A stretch of 64,000 nucleotides of DNA, from positions 620,001 through 684,000 of the forward strand of contig CAVSQS010000002.1 in assembly GCA_963730165.1 (NCBI GenBank), in the 5' to 3' direction. The notes beneath the pieces were generated by a model. The model had not been told where the DNA came from. It was given only the letters and a program-made list of their open reading frames with translations, and searched no databases. This document shows positions 57,301-64,000 of this stretch, piece by piece. The first letter of the stretch is position 1, and each line of letters begins with the position of its first letter. Source of the stretch: DASSQJ01 sp963730165 (GTDB lineage: Bacteria; Actinomycetota; Actinomycetes; Actinomycetales; Dermatophilaceae). Made by a program: the position numbers and the translations under genes.

Positions 57301-59891
57301 ACGAGCCGGTCGAGCAGCTCCCGGGCGGCGACGTCGTCCGGCGCCCCGGGCACCGGCTCGACGAGCCAGCGCTGCAGGATGGCCGTGGCCATGGCCACCT
57401 CGGGCGCCGAGCGCTGCTGGGCGAGGAAGATGCGGAAGACCGCGGCCTCCAGCTCGGGGGTGCGCTCGGTGCCGGCGACCCCGTAGTGCTGCAGCACGCG
57501 CTCCAGCCGGCCGACGAAGTCGCCGGGCAGACCGCCGCGCTCCGGGTCGAGGGTCTGGAGGAAGGTGTGGAAGTGCTCGCGGGGGCTGTGGACCCGGTTC
57601 TCGACGTGGGTCTCCTGCCCCATCGGCCGGTTGCGACTCAGCTCGGCGAAGTCGGCGAAGGCGGTCAGCAGGGGGATCTCGTCGCAGACCGGTGACGCCC
57701 CGAGGCCGGCGAGCTCGTCGCGGGCGGCGAGGTAGCCGACCAGCGTCCGCTGTTCGTGGTCCGGCGGCAGGTCGTACCCCAGCAGCATCGCCGAGAGCCC
57801 GGCGCGGGCGCTCTCGGCCCGGTCCGACGGGTCACCGCCGGGCTCGGCCGGCGGAAGCTCCAGGTCGGGCGCCTCGCCGGCGTCGGGTGGCTCCTCCTCG
57901 GCGTCGCCGGTGGGCTCGAGACGGACCAGGGCTGAACCGGTCTCGACCTGGCTGCCGGTGGCGACGAGCAGCTCCTTGACCTTGGCGGCGAAGGGCGCCG
58001 GGAGCACCGTCTCCATCTTCATCGACTCGAGCACGAGCACCGGCGCGCCGGCGGCGACCTCCTGGCCGACCGGCACCGGGGTAGCGACGACGAGAGCCGG
58101 TGCGGGAGAACGCAGCACGCCTCCCTCGTCGCGGGTGACCCGGTGCGCCACACCGTCGACCTCGACCAGCTGGACCGGTCCGTGCGTGGCGGTGACCACC
58201 CGGTGGTTCCGCCCACCGATCCGCACCCGGCTCGCGTACGGACCCACCCGCTCGACGTCCGCCTCCACCGACTCCGACGGCGCCGACGCCGGGGCGACGT
58301 CGACGCGGAAGCGCGACGGCCCGGTGCGCAGCACCGTCACCTTGTACAAGACGCCGCGCAGCTTGAGGTCGCTGGCCCGGCCGACATCGTGCTGCACCTG
58401 GGGCCGGCCGCCGCGTGCGGTCTCGAGCAGGCGGCTGCGCTCGATGGCCTCGGCCTCGAGATAGGCCCCGATGCCGGCGACGACGAGCGCCACCCCGGAG
58501 TGCTCGTGGGCGACGAGGCGACCCTCGGCCCGCACCCGGTCGATCCACCCGGTGTCGGCCGACCCGTCGATCACCTCCGGCTGGGCGAGAAGGTCGAGGA
58601 TGAAGGACTTGTTCGTCGCCCCGCCCTCGATGACGACCGTCGTCTCACGCATCGCGCGGCGCAGCCGGGCCAGCGCCTCGCCGCGGTCGGCGCCGTGGGC
58701 GATGACCTTGGCGATCATCGAGTCGAAGTCGGCTGGGATCGAGTCGCCCTCGGCGACACCGGTGTCGACGCGGATGCCCGGCCCCGCCGGCAGCTCGAGG
58801 TGGACGATGCGGCCCGGTGCCGGAGCGAAGTCACGGTCGGGGTCCTCGGCGTTGAGGCGGGCCTCGACGGCGTGGCCGAGCTCCGCGGGGCGCTCGCCCT
58901 CGAGGCGCCCGCCGGCCGCCACGTGCAGCTGGAGGCGGACCAGGTCGGTGCGGGTGACGACCTCCGTGATGGGGTGCTCGACCTGCAGGCGCGTGTTGAC
59001 CTCGAGGAAGGCGAAGAACTGCTCCCCCGGGTGGTAGAGGAACTCGACGGTGCCGGCGCCGGCGTAGCCGACGGCCAGCGCGAGCCGCTCGGCGGCGGCC
59101 TTGAGCTCGTCGGCCTGCTCGGCTCCGAGGACCGGCGAGGCCGACTCCTCGATCACCTTCTGGTTGCGGCGTTGAACCGAGCAGTCGCGGACCCCCACCG
59201 CCCAGGCCGTGCCCTGCCCGTCCGCTATCACCTGGACCTCGACGTGGCGGGCGCCCGTGACGAGCTTCTCGAGGAAGACCACGCCCGAGCCGAAGGCGCG
59301 CTCGGCCTCCTCGCGGGTGCGCTGGTACGCGTCCTCGAGGTCGGCGTCGGAGGTGACCTTGCGGATACCGCGCCCACCACCACCGGCGGTGGCCTTGAGC
59401 ATGAGGGGGTAGCCGATCCGGGCCGCTGCCTGTTTGGCCTCGTCGAGGGTCCCGACGCCGCCGCCGCTCCACGGGGCGACGGGCACACCCACCTCCTCGG
59501 CGATGAGCTTCGAGCCGATCTTGTCCCCGAGCTTGCGCATCGCCTCGGGGCTGGGGCCGATGAAGGTGACCCCGATCCGCCGGCAGAGCTCCGCGAACTC
59601 GGGATCCTCGGCGACGAAGCCCCAGCCGACCCAGACGGCGTCCGCGCGTGTGGCTCGCAGCGCCCGCTCCAGCTTGGCGTGGTCGAGGTAGGGCCGCTCG
59701 GAGGCCGGCCCGAGGTCGTAGGCGTCGTCGGCCTCGCGCACGAACATCGCGGTCCGTTCCGCCTCGGTGTGCAGGGCCACGACCTCGGCCCGCGGGTCGT
59801 CTCGTCCGGCCGCGGCGTTGTGGTCGCGGACGGCGTGGACGAGCCGCATCGCGGCCTCTCCCCGGTTGACGACGGCGATCCGCGAGAACAT
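54378..59891 (-). CDS. single-chain multidomain acyl-CoA carboxylase
   Basis: A 1837-residue protein carrying all parts of a biotin carboxylase complex. Residues 1-460 are biotin carboxylase (IAVVNRGEAAMRLVHAV, KATAGGGGRGIRKV, FLEVNTRLQVEHPITEVVT). The biotin site VLESMKMETVLPAPF holds Lys625. Residues about 690-1250 are a central region with no bacterial counterpart in two-subunit enzymes; FLAQQRSAPEVAMATAILQR and RRGVVYPYELVSMVSG at its end resemble the central domain of eukaryotic acetyl-CoA carboxylase. The rest (about 1260-1837) is the carboxyltransferase (SDFSTIGDIFSAETNPDRKR, VLANLSGFDGSPESMRSLQ, YHGGAFVVFSKALNP). The order BC-BCCP-central-CT is that of eukaryotic ACC. Similar fused proteins are annotated in other actinobacteria; the acyl substrate is unknown. 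The start is ATG 59891. Confidence 0.92.
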   Translation of the reverse strand: MFSRIAVVNRGEAAMRLVHAVRDHNAAAGRDDPRAEVVALHTEAERTAMFVREADDAYDLGPASERPYLDHAKLERALRATRADAVWVGWGFVAEDPEFAELCRRIGVTFIGPSPEAMRKLGDKIGSKLIAEEVGVPVAPWSGGGVGTLDEAKQAAARIGYPLMLKATAGGGGRGIRKVTSDADLEDAYQRTREEAERAFGSGVVFLEKLVTGARHVEVQVIADGQGTAWAVGVRDCSVQRRNQKVIEESASPVLGAEQADELKAAAERLALAVGYAGAGTVEFLYHPGEQFFAFLEVNTRLQVEHPITEVVTRTDLVRLQLHVAAGGRLEGERPAELGHAVEARLNAEDPDRDFAPAPGRIVHLELPAGPGIRVDTGVAEGDSIPADFDSMIAKVIAHGADRGEALARLRRAMRETTVVIEGGATNKSFILDLLAQPEVIDGSADTGWIDRVRAEGRLVAHEHSGVALVVAGIGAYLEAEAIERSRLLETARGGRPQVQHDVGRASDLKLRGVLYKVTVLRTGPSRFRVDVAPASAPSESVEADVERVGPYASRVRIGGRNHRVVTATHGPVQLVEVDGVAHRVTRDEGGVLRSPAPALVVATPVPVGQEVAAGAPVLVLESMKMETVLPAPFAAKVKELLVATGSQVETGSALVRLEPTGDAEEEPPDAGEAPDLELPPAEPGGDPSDRAESARAGLSAMLLGYDLPPDHEQRTLVGYLAARDELAGLGASPVCDEIPLLTAFADFAELSRNRPMGQETHVENRVHSPREHFHTFLQTLDPERGGLPGDFVGRLERVLQHYGVAGTERTPELEAAVFRIFLAQQRSAPEVAMATAILQRWLVEPVPGAPDDVAARELLDRLVAATQLRFPAIGDLARSVRFRWFDQPLVDADRASVLGAVDSELEQIDVLPPGEERTRRIDALAAIPERIVHFLAARLRDGIQEREPMLEVLIKRHYRGHELTGLREEVVDGRAIAVADYRLDDRDSHLVSTIGTIDELVPGSALSESLGRYVGDRPDGFQPVVDLYLAWPHVPDDGDEASAVLAERLAALPFARECRRVAVAAVHEDPDREVGYFTFRPQPDGTMAEDRPVRDVHPMVGRRLSLWRLRDFDLTRLDAPTDVMLLHAVSRENPHDQRLVATAQVRQLAVVRADDGHVVALPHVERAIANCLEAVRRARSSLGGGSRLDMNHVWLHIWPPVEADLDQLTALQGKVAPMTAGAGIEEVLVEGSIAGQNGHEVPICARFTYQPGSGVTYTVEPPPTTRLAPLDAYAEKVVRARRRGVVYPYELVSMVSGSGGEATEYDLDESGRLVPVDRPYGENTAGLICGVVTTPTPAHPDGVTRVLLCGDPLRSLGAVAEPECRRVIAALDLAEERGLPVEWFALSAGARISMDSGTENMDWVAKALKRIVEFTQAGGEINVVVAGINVGAQPYWNAEATMLMHTRGILVMTPDSAMVLTGKQSLDFSGGVSAEDNHGIGGYDRVMGPNGQAQYWAKDLADAYGILLAHYDATWAPAGSWPRRVDTADPVDRDVTTSPHSVVGSDFSTIGDIFSAETNPDRKRAFDIRTVMRAVADQDHLVLERWAGMADAETAVVLDARIGGISVCLLGIESRSVPRRGYPPTDGPDTYTAGTLFPRSSKKAARAINAASGNRPLVVLANLSGFDGSPESMRSLQLEYGAEIGRAVVNFDGPIVFVVVSRYHGGAFVVFSKALNPRMTVLAVEGSYASVIGGAPAAAVVFARDVDARTAADRRVADLEARIAEADPSERAVLGAELAQVRTAVRAETLGAVAAEFDRVHDIHRAVRVGSVDAVIPAAELRPRIVEALERELSRS

Positions 59892-59964
59892 GCGCCGAAG
59901 CCTGCCACCGACTCGCAGTGACGCGCGAGTAATCCGCAGGGCATCGCGCCCCGCAGTGCACACT

Positions 59965-60864
59965 GTGACCGTGCGCGGGCGAGCGGTGGACGACCTGATC
60001 GTCCAGGGCAGGGCCCGGGTCGAGGTGCTGCTGGAGCGGGCCGACCGGCGGCCGGTCCTCGGCGTGACCCTCCGGTGCGTCCGCGACCTCGTGAGCGTCG
60101 ACGTCCGGGACCGGATCTTCGGGATGACCGGCCAGTCCTTCCTCGCCCTCGTCCCGCTCATGATCCTCTTCGCCTCGGTGCTCACCCTGGGCAGTGCCGA
60201 CCTCGCCGAGATCATCAACGACAGGCTCCGGCTCGACCCCACCACCGCGCAGACGGTGACGAACATCTTCGCCTCCCACCCGGCCGTCGCGACGGGCGCG
60301 CCGACGCTCAGCGCGGTCATCCTCTTCTTCTCCGTCAACAGCTACACCCGCACGATGCGCCGCAGCATCGAGCGGCCGTGGCAGCTGCCGAAGTCGGGGT
60401 GGAGGGGGCAGATGCTCGGCCTGCTCGCCGTCTGCCTCTTCCTCGTCATGCACTTTGCGGCTGCCCTGCTGGCCAATGCGTGGCGTGGCGGCCCGATGGC
60501 AACTGCCGTGCCCGAGGTGGTGGTGCAGACCCTGGTCGCCCTGGCGTTCTGGTGGCTGATCTCCTACCTCCTGGCGGCCCGACGGATCCGATGGCTGCAC
60601 CTGCTCCCGGGGGCCACCGCCGGCGCGGTGGCGCAGACGTTCGCCGGGTTCTGGACCGTGGCCTTCCTCCCGTCGATCCTCGAGAAGGACGTCAGCCGCT
60701 ACGGCGCTATCGGGGTGGCGCTTGCGATCGTGACGTGGCTGCTCGTCGCCAGCGGCATCACCGTCGGCGTCGGGATCGTCGGATCGCAGGTCGCGCGGGC
60801 AGCCGGATGGCTCCCGGCGACGGCCTCCGGTCCGGCGCAGGTCAGTCCTCCAGCGTTGCCGTGA
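59965..60864 (+). CDS. YihY/YhjD-type inner membrane protein
   Basis: A 299-residue protein with six membrane spans. The N-terminal amphipathic stretch RDRIFGMTGQSFLALVPLMI, the ILFFSVNSYTRTMRRSIERPW segment, and FAAALLANAWRGGP are arranged as in the YihY family (once called ribonuclease BN). The spans near LLPGATAGAVAQTFAGFWTV and YGAIGVALAIVTWLLVASGI match its conserved C-terminal half. The function is not established. GTG 59965 or 59971 could start it. It is divergent from the carboxylase gene with 73 bp between them. Confidence 0.8.
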   Translation: MTVRGRAVDDLIVQGRARVEVLLERADRRPVLGVTLRCVRDLVSVDVRDRIFGMTGQSFLALVPLMILFASVLTLGSADLAEIINDRLRLDPTTAQTVTNIFASHPAVATGAPTLSAVILFFSVNSYTRTMRRSIERPWQLPKSGWRGQMLGLLAVCLFLVMHFAAALLANAWRGGPMATAVPEVVVQTLVALAFWWLISYLLAARRIRWLHLLPGATAGAVAQTFAGFWTVAFLPSILEKDVSRYGAIGVALAIVTWLLVASGITVGVGIVGSQVARAAGWLPATASGPAQVSPPALP

Positions 60865-60884
60865 CGGCCCCTCGACCAGGGGCC

Positions 60885-62090
60885 TCACACGGTGTCGTCC
60901 CCGGGGACGAGAGCGCCCTCCCGGGGTGGCGCGACGTCGTGGTCCGCCTCGGCGGTGTCCCGGGTCTCGCCGTCTTCGCTGCGCGGGTCCACGAGCGCCG
61001 CGACGCGCTCCTCGGTGGCAGGGGTGAGCTCGTACCGACGCTTGTAGATCTCGAGCATCGCCATGACGGTCGCGGCGACGGGCACACCGAGCAACGCACC
61101 GGAGAGTCCGAAGAGCCGGGCTCCCAGGAGGGCGGCGCCGAAGGACACCGCAGGGTGGAGGTCGACCGCGCGGGCCGAGATCCGGGGCTCGATCGTGAGG
61201 TTCTCGACCTGCTGGTAGGCGATGCCCCAGATGAGCACGTAGACCCCGAGCAGCCAGTTGCCCGACGTGAGTCCGACGAGCACCGGCAGGGCGATCGAGA
61301 TGTAGGTACCGATGTTCGGGACGAACTGGGCGACCAGGCCGGTCCACAGGGCCAGCGGCAGCCAGTAGGGGAGCCCGATGAGCACGAAGACGACGGCGGA
61401 GCACGCGGAGTTGATCGCGGCCAGGACGATCCGGGCCGCGATGTAGCCACCGACCTTGATCTTCGTGAGGTCCCACGCGGCGAGGAACGGCACCTGGAGC
61501 TCGGGCTTCATCCGCTGGGCGAGCCAGGTGCGCAACCGCGGCATCCCCGCCGAGATGTAGAAGACGAAGAAGACGAGGACGAAGATGCCGAAGGCGCTCG
61601 ACAGGAGCCCCGCGACGAGGCCCACGAGGTAGAGGGCGACACCTTGTGCGTAGCCCGCGAGGTCGGCCGTCGAGATCCCGACCTGGTCGAGCAGGTTGTC
61701 GAACGTCAGGTTGGAACCGGTGACCCGGTTGATCCACTCCAACGCGTCCGCGGCGATACCGGGGAGCGCCTTGGCGAACTCGACGAGCTGGGTGACGAAG
61801 AGGGCGCCGAACGCGACGACGAAGGCCGCGAGCGCGATGCCCGCGACGATCAGGACGACGCCGGTCGCGAGGCCGCGCTTCATCCGGGTCGCGAGCCGGG
61901 CGACGGCCGGCTCCATCGCCAGCGCCACGAACCACGCCATGACGACGTAGAAGAAGGTGGTGCTGCCCTTCCAGACGACGAACGCGGAGAAGAGGGTGAG
62001 CACGATCACGCCGACGACGATCCACGTGCGGTGCCAGAAGGGCCGGTCCTCGGGGGGGATGCCCGCGGACGCCGTCGCGCTCGCCTCCAT
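60885..62090 (-). CDS. AI-2E transporter (PerM/TqsA) family membrane protein
   Basis: A 401-residue permease-like protein. Two N-terminal spans (FWHRTWIVVGVIVLTLFSAF, then FFYVVMAWFVALAMEP), a third near VVLIVAGIALAAFVVAFGAL, a long amphipathic extracytoplasmic part (about 115-175), and a C-terminal bundle with LVAQFVPNIGTYISIALPVL and the conserved LTIEPRISARAVDLHPAVSF. It belongs to the same family as the protein at 13135-14271 but to a different branch. The substrate is unknown. I start it at ATG 62090; its C-terminus is charged. It ends 20 bp from the convergent YihY-type gene. Confidence 0.87.
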   Translation of the reverse strand: MEASATASAGIPPEDRPFWHRTWIVVGVIVLTLFSAFVVWKGSTTFFYVVMAWFVALAMEPAVARLATRMKRGLATGVVLIVAGIALAAFVVAFGALFVTQLVEFAKALPGIAADALEWINRVTGSNLTFDNLLDQVGISTADLAGYAQGVALYLVGLVAGLLSSAFGIFVLVFFVFYISAGMPRLRTWLAQRMKPELQVPFLAAWDLTKIKVGGYIAARIVLAAINSACSAVVFVLIGLPYWLPLALWTGLVAQFVPNIGTYISIALPVLVGLTSGNWLLGVYVLIWGIAYQQVENLTIEPRISARAVDLHPAVSFGAALLGARLFGLSGALLGVPVAATVMAMLEIYKRRYELTPATEERVAALVDPRSEDGETRDTAEADHDVAPPREGALVPGDDTV

Positions 62091-62458
62091 GGCGCAACAG
62101 TAGGGGTGCGGCAGCCCGGGAGGCCGGACCTCGCGCTGCGCGGAGGCCATCGGCGGCCGTGAACCGGGTCAGACCGAGGAAGGCGTCGGCCGGGGCGTGA
62201 ACGTTGGACCGACGCCACGGTCCTGCCGGACGACACGGCTCTCGGCGCCCGCTCCGGCGTACGTGAAGTCGTGTACCTCGTCCGCCCGGATCGTGGTCGT
62301 CAATGGAGGTGACACGCGGCGATCGTGAATAGTCTTCGCGGTGTCCGGATCGTGATCCTGTGCGGGAACCGCCGCGGGACGACGACATCGCCCGCGGTTC
62401 GTCGCCCGTCACCGGTGAGGGACGGGCGAAGGTCGCGGCCGGAGATCAGGAGACGACG

Positions 62459-63880
62459 ATGGAGATGACCACCGCGATCCCCGAGGGGATCGCCACGCCC
62501 GACGAGCTGCACACCCGGATCGGGACGCTCCGCCTCCACGACGGCGTGCCGGACGTGGAGACGACCCGGCTCGTCTACGACAACCTGGACTTCCAGCGAG
62601 CGGTGCAGGCCTACCTGTCGACCATCCAGATCGCGTCGATGCACTCGATGCGTGAGGGCATCCTGGCCGTCGGGCCGGCGAACACGACGATCGTGGCGTT
62701 CGAGACGATGATGGACTCCCGGGCGCTGTTCCTCACGCCGAACACGAGCAGCGTGTACATGACGACGTGGCTCGACCTCTCCGACGGTCCGATGGTCATC
62801 GAGACGCCACCGAACGTCCTCGGGATCATCGACGACAGCTGGTTCCACTACGTCGCCGACTTCGGCAACGCCGGCCCCGACCGCGGGCAGGGCGGCCGCT
62901 TCCTCGTCCTCCCGCCGGGCTACGACGGCGAGGTCCCCGACGGGTACCACGTCGCACGCACCGACACATTCGGCAACTGGGTCATCTGGCGAGGATTCCA
63001 GGTCGACGGGGACCCGGTTCCTGCGGTGCAGACCACCCGGGAGCGGTTCCGCATCCACCCTCTCGGCGCCGATCCGGTCGAGATGACGCTGGTCAACGTC
63101 TCCGGACAGGAGATGAACACCATCCATCGGATGGATGCCGCGCTGTTCGACGAGATCGACGCCGTCGTCCAGGCCGAGCCTCCGGACGGCCAGGACCCCG
63201 AGATCCTCGGCCTGCTGGCCTCCATCGGAATCCGCAAGGGAGTTCCGTTCGCCCCCGACGAGCGGATGCGGCGCATCCTCGCCGAGGCCGCCGACGTCGG
63301 CGCGGCCACCGCGCGTGCGCTCGCCGCCCGCCCGCGGGACGAGGAGCACTACCTCTACCCGGGCGAGGGGGTCTGGCAGATCCCGTTCGTCGGCGGGAGC
63401 TACGAGTTCCTCCGCGATGGCGTTCGCCTGCTCGACGCACGCACGTACATGCACTTCTACGCCACGGGCATCACCCCGGCCATGAGCCTGGAGATGGTGG
63501 GCAGGGGCTCCCAGTACGCCGTGGCGTACCTCGGCGCCGACGGCGAACCGCTCGACGGGTCACGCACGTACGTCGTGCACCTGCCGCCGGACGTGCCGGC
63601 CAAGGACTTCTGGTCGTTCGTCGTCTACGACAACCAGACCCGCTCGATGCTGCAGACCGACCAGCAGTTCCCCAGCATCAGCAGTGCCCGGGCGGCCGAG
63701 CAGAATCCGGACGGCTCGTTCGACGTGTACTTCGGCCCCGAGCCGCCGGAGAACGGCTCCACGAACTGGATCCAGACCATTCCGGGCCGCGGGTGGAACA
63801 TGCTGTTCCGCCTGTACGGCCCCCTCGAGACCTGGTTCGACCACACGTGGCGCCCAGGGGACCCCACCCCGGTGGGGTAG
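62459..63880 (+). CDS. DUF1254/DUF1214 domain protein
   Basis: A 473-residue protein without an obvious signal peptide. The N-terminal DUF1254 part includes ETTRLVYDNLDFQRAVQAYL, TPNTSSVYMTTWLDLSDGP and DSWFHYVADFGNAGPDRG; the C-terminal DUF1214 part has KDFWSFVVYDNQTRSMLQ, NPDGSFDVYFGPEPP and GWNMLFRLYGPLETWFD. Proteins of this type are widespread and sometimes annotated as cell-envelope or lipid-related; their activity is not known. AGGAG lies seven bases before ATG 62459. The gap 62091-62458 upstream shows no gene and should hold two divergent promoters. Confidence 0.85.
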   Translation: MEMTTAIPEGIATPDELHTRIGTLRLHDGVPDVETTRLVYDNLDFQRAVQAYLSTIQIASMHSMREGILAVGPANTTIVAFETMMDSRALFLTPNTSSVYMTTWLDLSDGPMVIETPPNVLGIIDDSWFHYVADFGNAGPDRGQGGRFLVLPPGYDGEVPDGYHVARTDTFGNWVIWRGFQVDGDPVPAVQTTRERFRIHPLGADPVEMTLVNVSGQEMNTIHRMDAALFDEIDAVVQAEPPDGQDPEILGLLASIGIRKGVPFAPDERMRRILAEAADVGAATARALAARPRDEEHYLYPGEGVWQIPFVGGSYEFLRDGVRLLDARTYMHFYATGITPAMSLEMVGRGSQYAVAYLGADGEPLDGSRTYVVHLPPDVPAKDFWSFVVYDNQTRSMLQTDQQFPSISSARAAEQNPDGSFDVYFGPEPPENGSTNWIQTIPGRGWNMLFRLYGPLETWFDHTWRPGDPTPVG

Positions 63881-63911
63881 ATCGGGGCTGGGAGACCGGA
63901 CGGAGGAACCG

Positions 63912-64000
63912 GTGATCCAGGCCGGGGCTGCGGTACCGCGGTCCGGCCCGGCGAGGGGTGTCGGTCACGGAATGGTGACGGTGGGTACGCCTCGGGCCTA
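63912..64000 (+). CDS. possible start of a further gene (partial)
   Basis: A GTG at 63912 follows a good GGAGGAACC site, and the frame stays open to the window edge (VIQAGAAVPRSGPARGVGHG). There are only 29 codons and no recognisable motif, so this may be chance. Confidence 0.25.
   Translation, partial: MIQAGAAVPRSGPARGVGHGMVTVGTPRA

Noticed and set aside
62160..62340. Small gene in the gap before the DUF1254 protein
   Set aside because: Frames here are short, lack ribosome-binding sites and are arginine-rich out-of-frame readings.

Overview
The window looks like a chromosomal segment of a high-GC Gram-positive actinobacterium, most likely a Micrococcales member (Intrasporangiaceae-like; this is inference). 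The signs are very high GC, many GTG and TTG starts, a TTG-started rpoB with a classical rifampicin region, a NusG with a long acidic N-terminus, hadA/hadB-type dehydratases beside rpmG, and a DUF5709 protein. No phage, insertion sequence or CRISPR array is visible.

Positions 1-17.7 kb form the transcription/translation core, all on the minus strand. In transcription order it runs tRNA-Trp, secE, nusG, rplK, rplA, a four-gene envelope block (DUF7144-like, AI-2E permease family, HdeD family, a broken lipoprotein), rplJ-rplL, rpoB-rpoC, a three-gene set (membrane protein, spermidine-synthase-like methyltransferase, GNAT) and rpsL. Strong hairpins follow nusG, rplA, rplL and rpoC, so the block is divided into several units. 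The lipoprotein gene has TGA exactly where the lipobox cysteine codon should be and no normal start codon.

Positions 17.8-30.7 kb hold housekeeping and accessory genes: an aspartate-aminotransferase-like enzyme, DUF5709, adenosine deaminase, a small repeat cluster, an HTH protein, a secreted peptide with a SCO4226-like protein, a large LuxR-type ATPase regulator, murB-hadB-hadA, rpmG, tRNA-Met, tRNA-Thr, a BtuF-like protein, an SDR, an endonuclease-IV-like protein and a GNAT. Positions 30.7-32.3 kb are a decayed molybdenum-hydroxylase large-subunit gene. Positions 32.5-40.1 kb carry fused isobutyryl-CoA mutase (IcmF), arylamine N-acetyltransferase, and a response regulator whose partner histidine kinase is joined in frame to a DUF4153/DUF4173 membrane protein.

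Positions 40.2-50.3 kb are a complete cox-type gene set on the minus strand: mocA-like, two DUF202 proteins, MoxR ATPase (CoxD), VWA protein (CoxE), XdhC/CoxI, a small GTPase, then coxS-coxL-coxM-coxG. CoxL has the AYRGAGR loop of form II (putative) CO dehydrogenases, so the substrate is open. coxG has a one-base frameshift in a C tract. The upstream genes would supply cofactor synthesis and insertion; the downstream genes encode the iron-sulfur, molybdenum and FAD subunits and a membrane anchor.

Positions 50.4-64 kb carry a YcaQ/AlkX-type glycosylase, a DUF4212-symporter pair ending in a bidirectional terminator, a 1837-residue single-chain acyl-CoA carboxylase with eukaryote-like domain order, a YihY-type membrane protein, a second AI-2E family permease and a DUF1254/DUF1214 protein.
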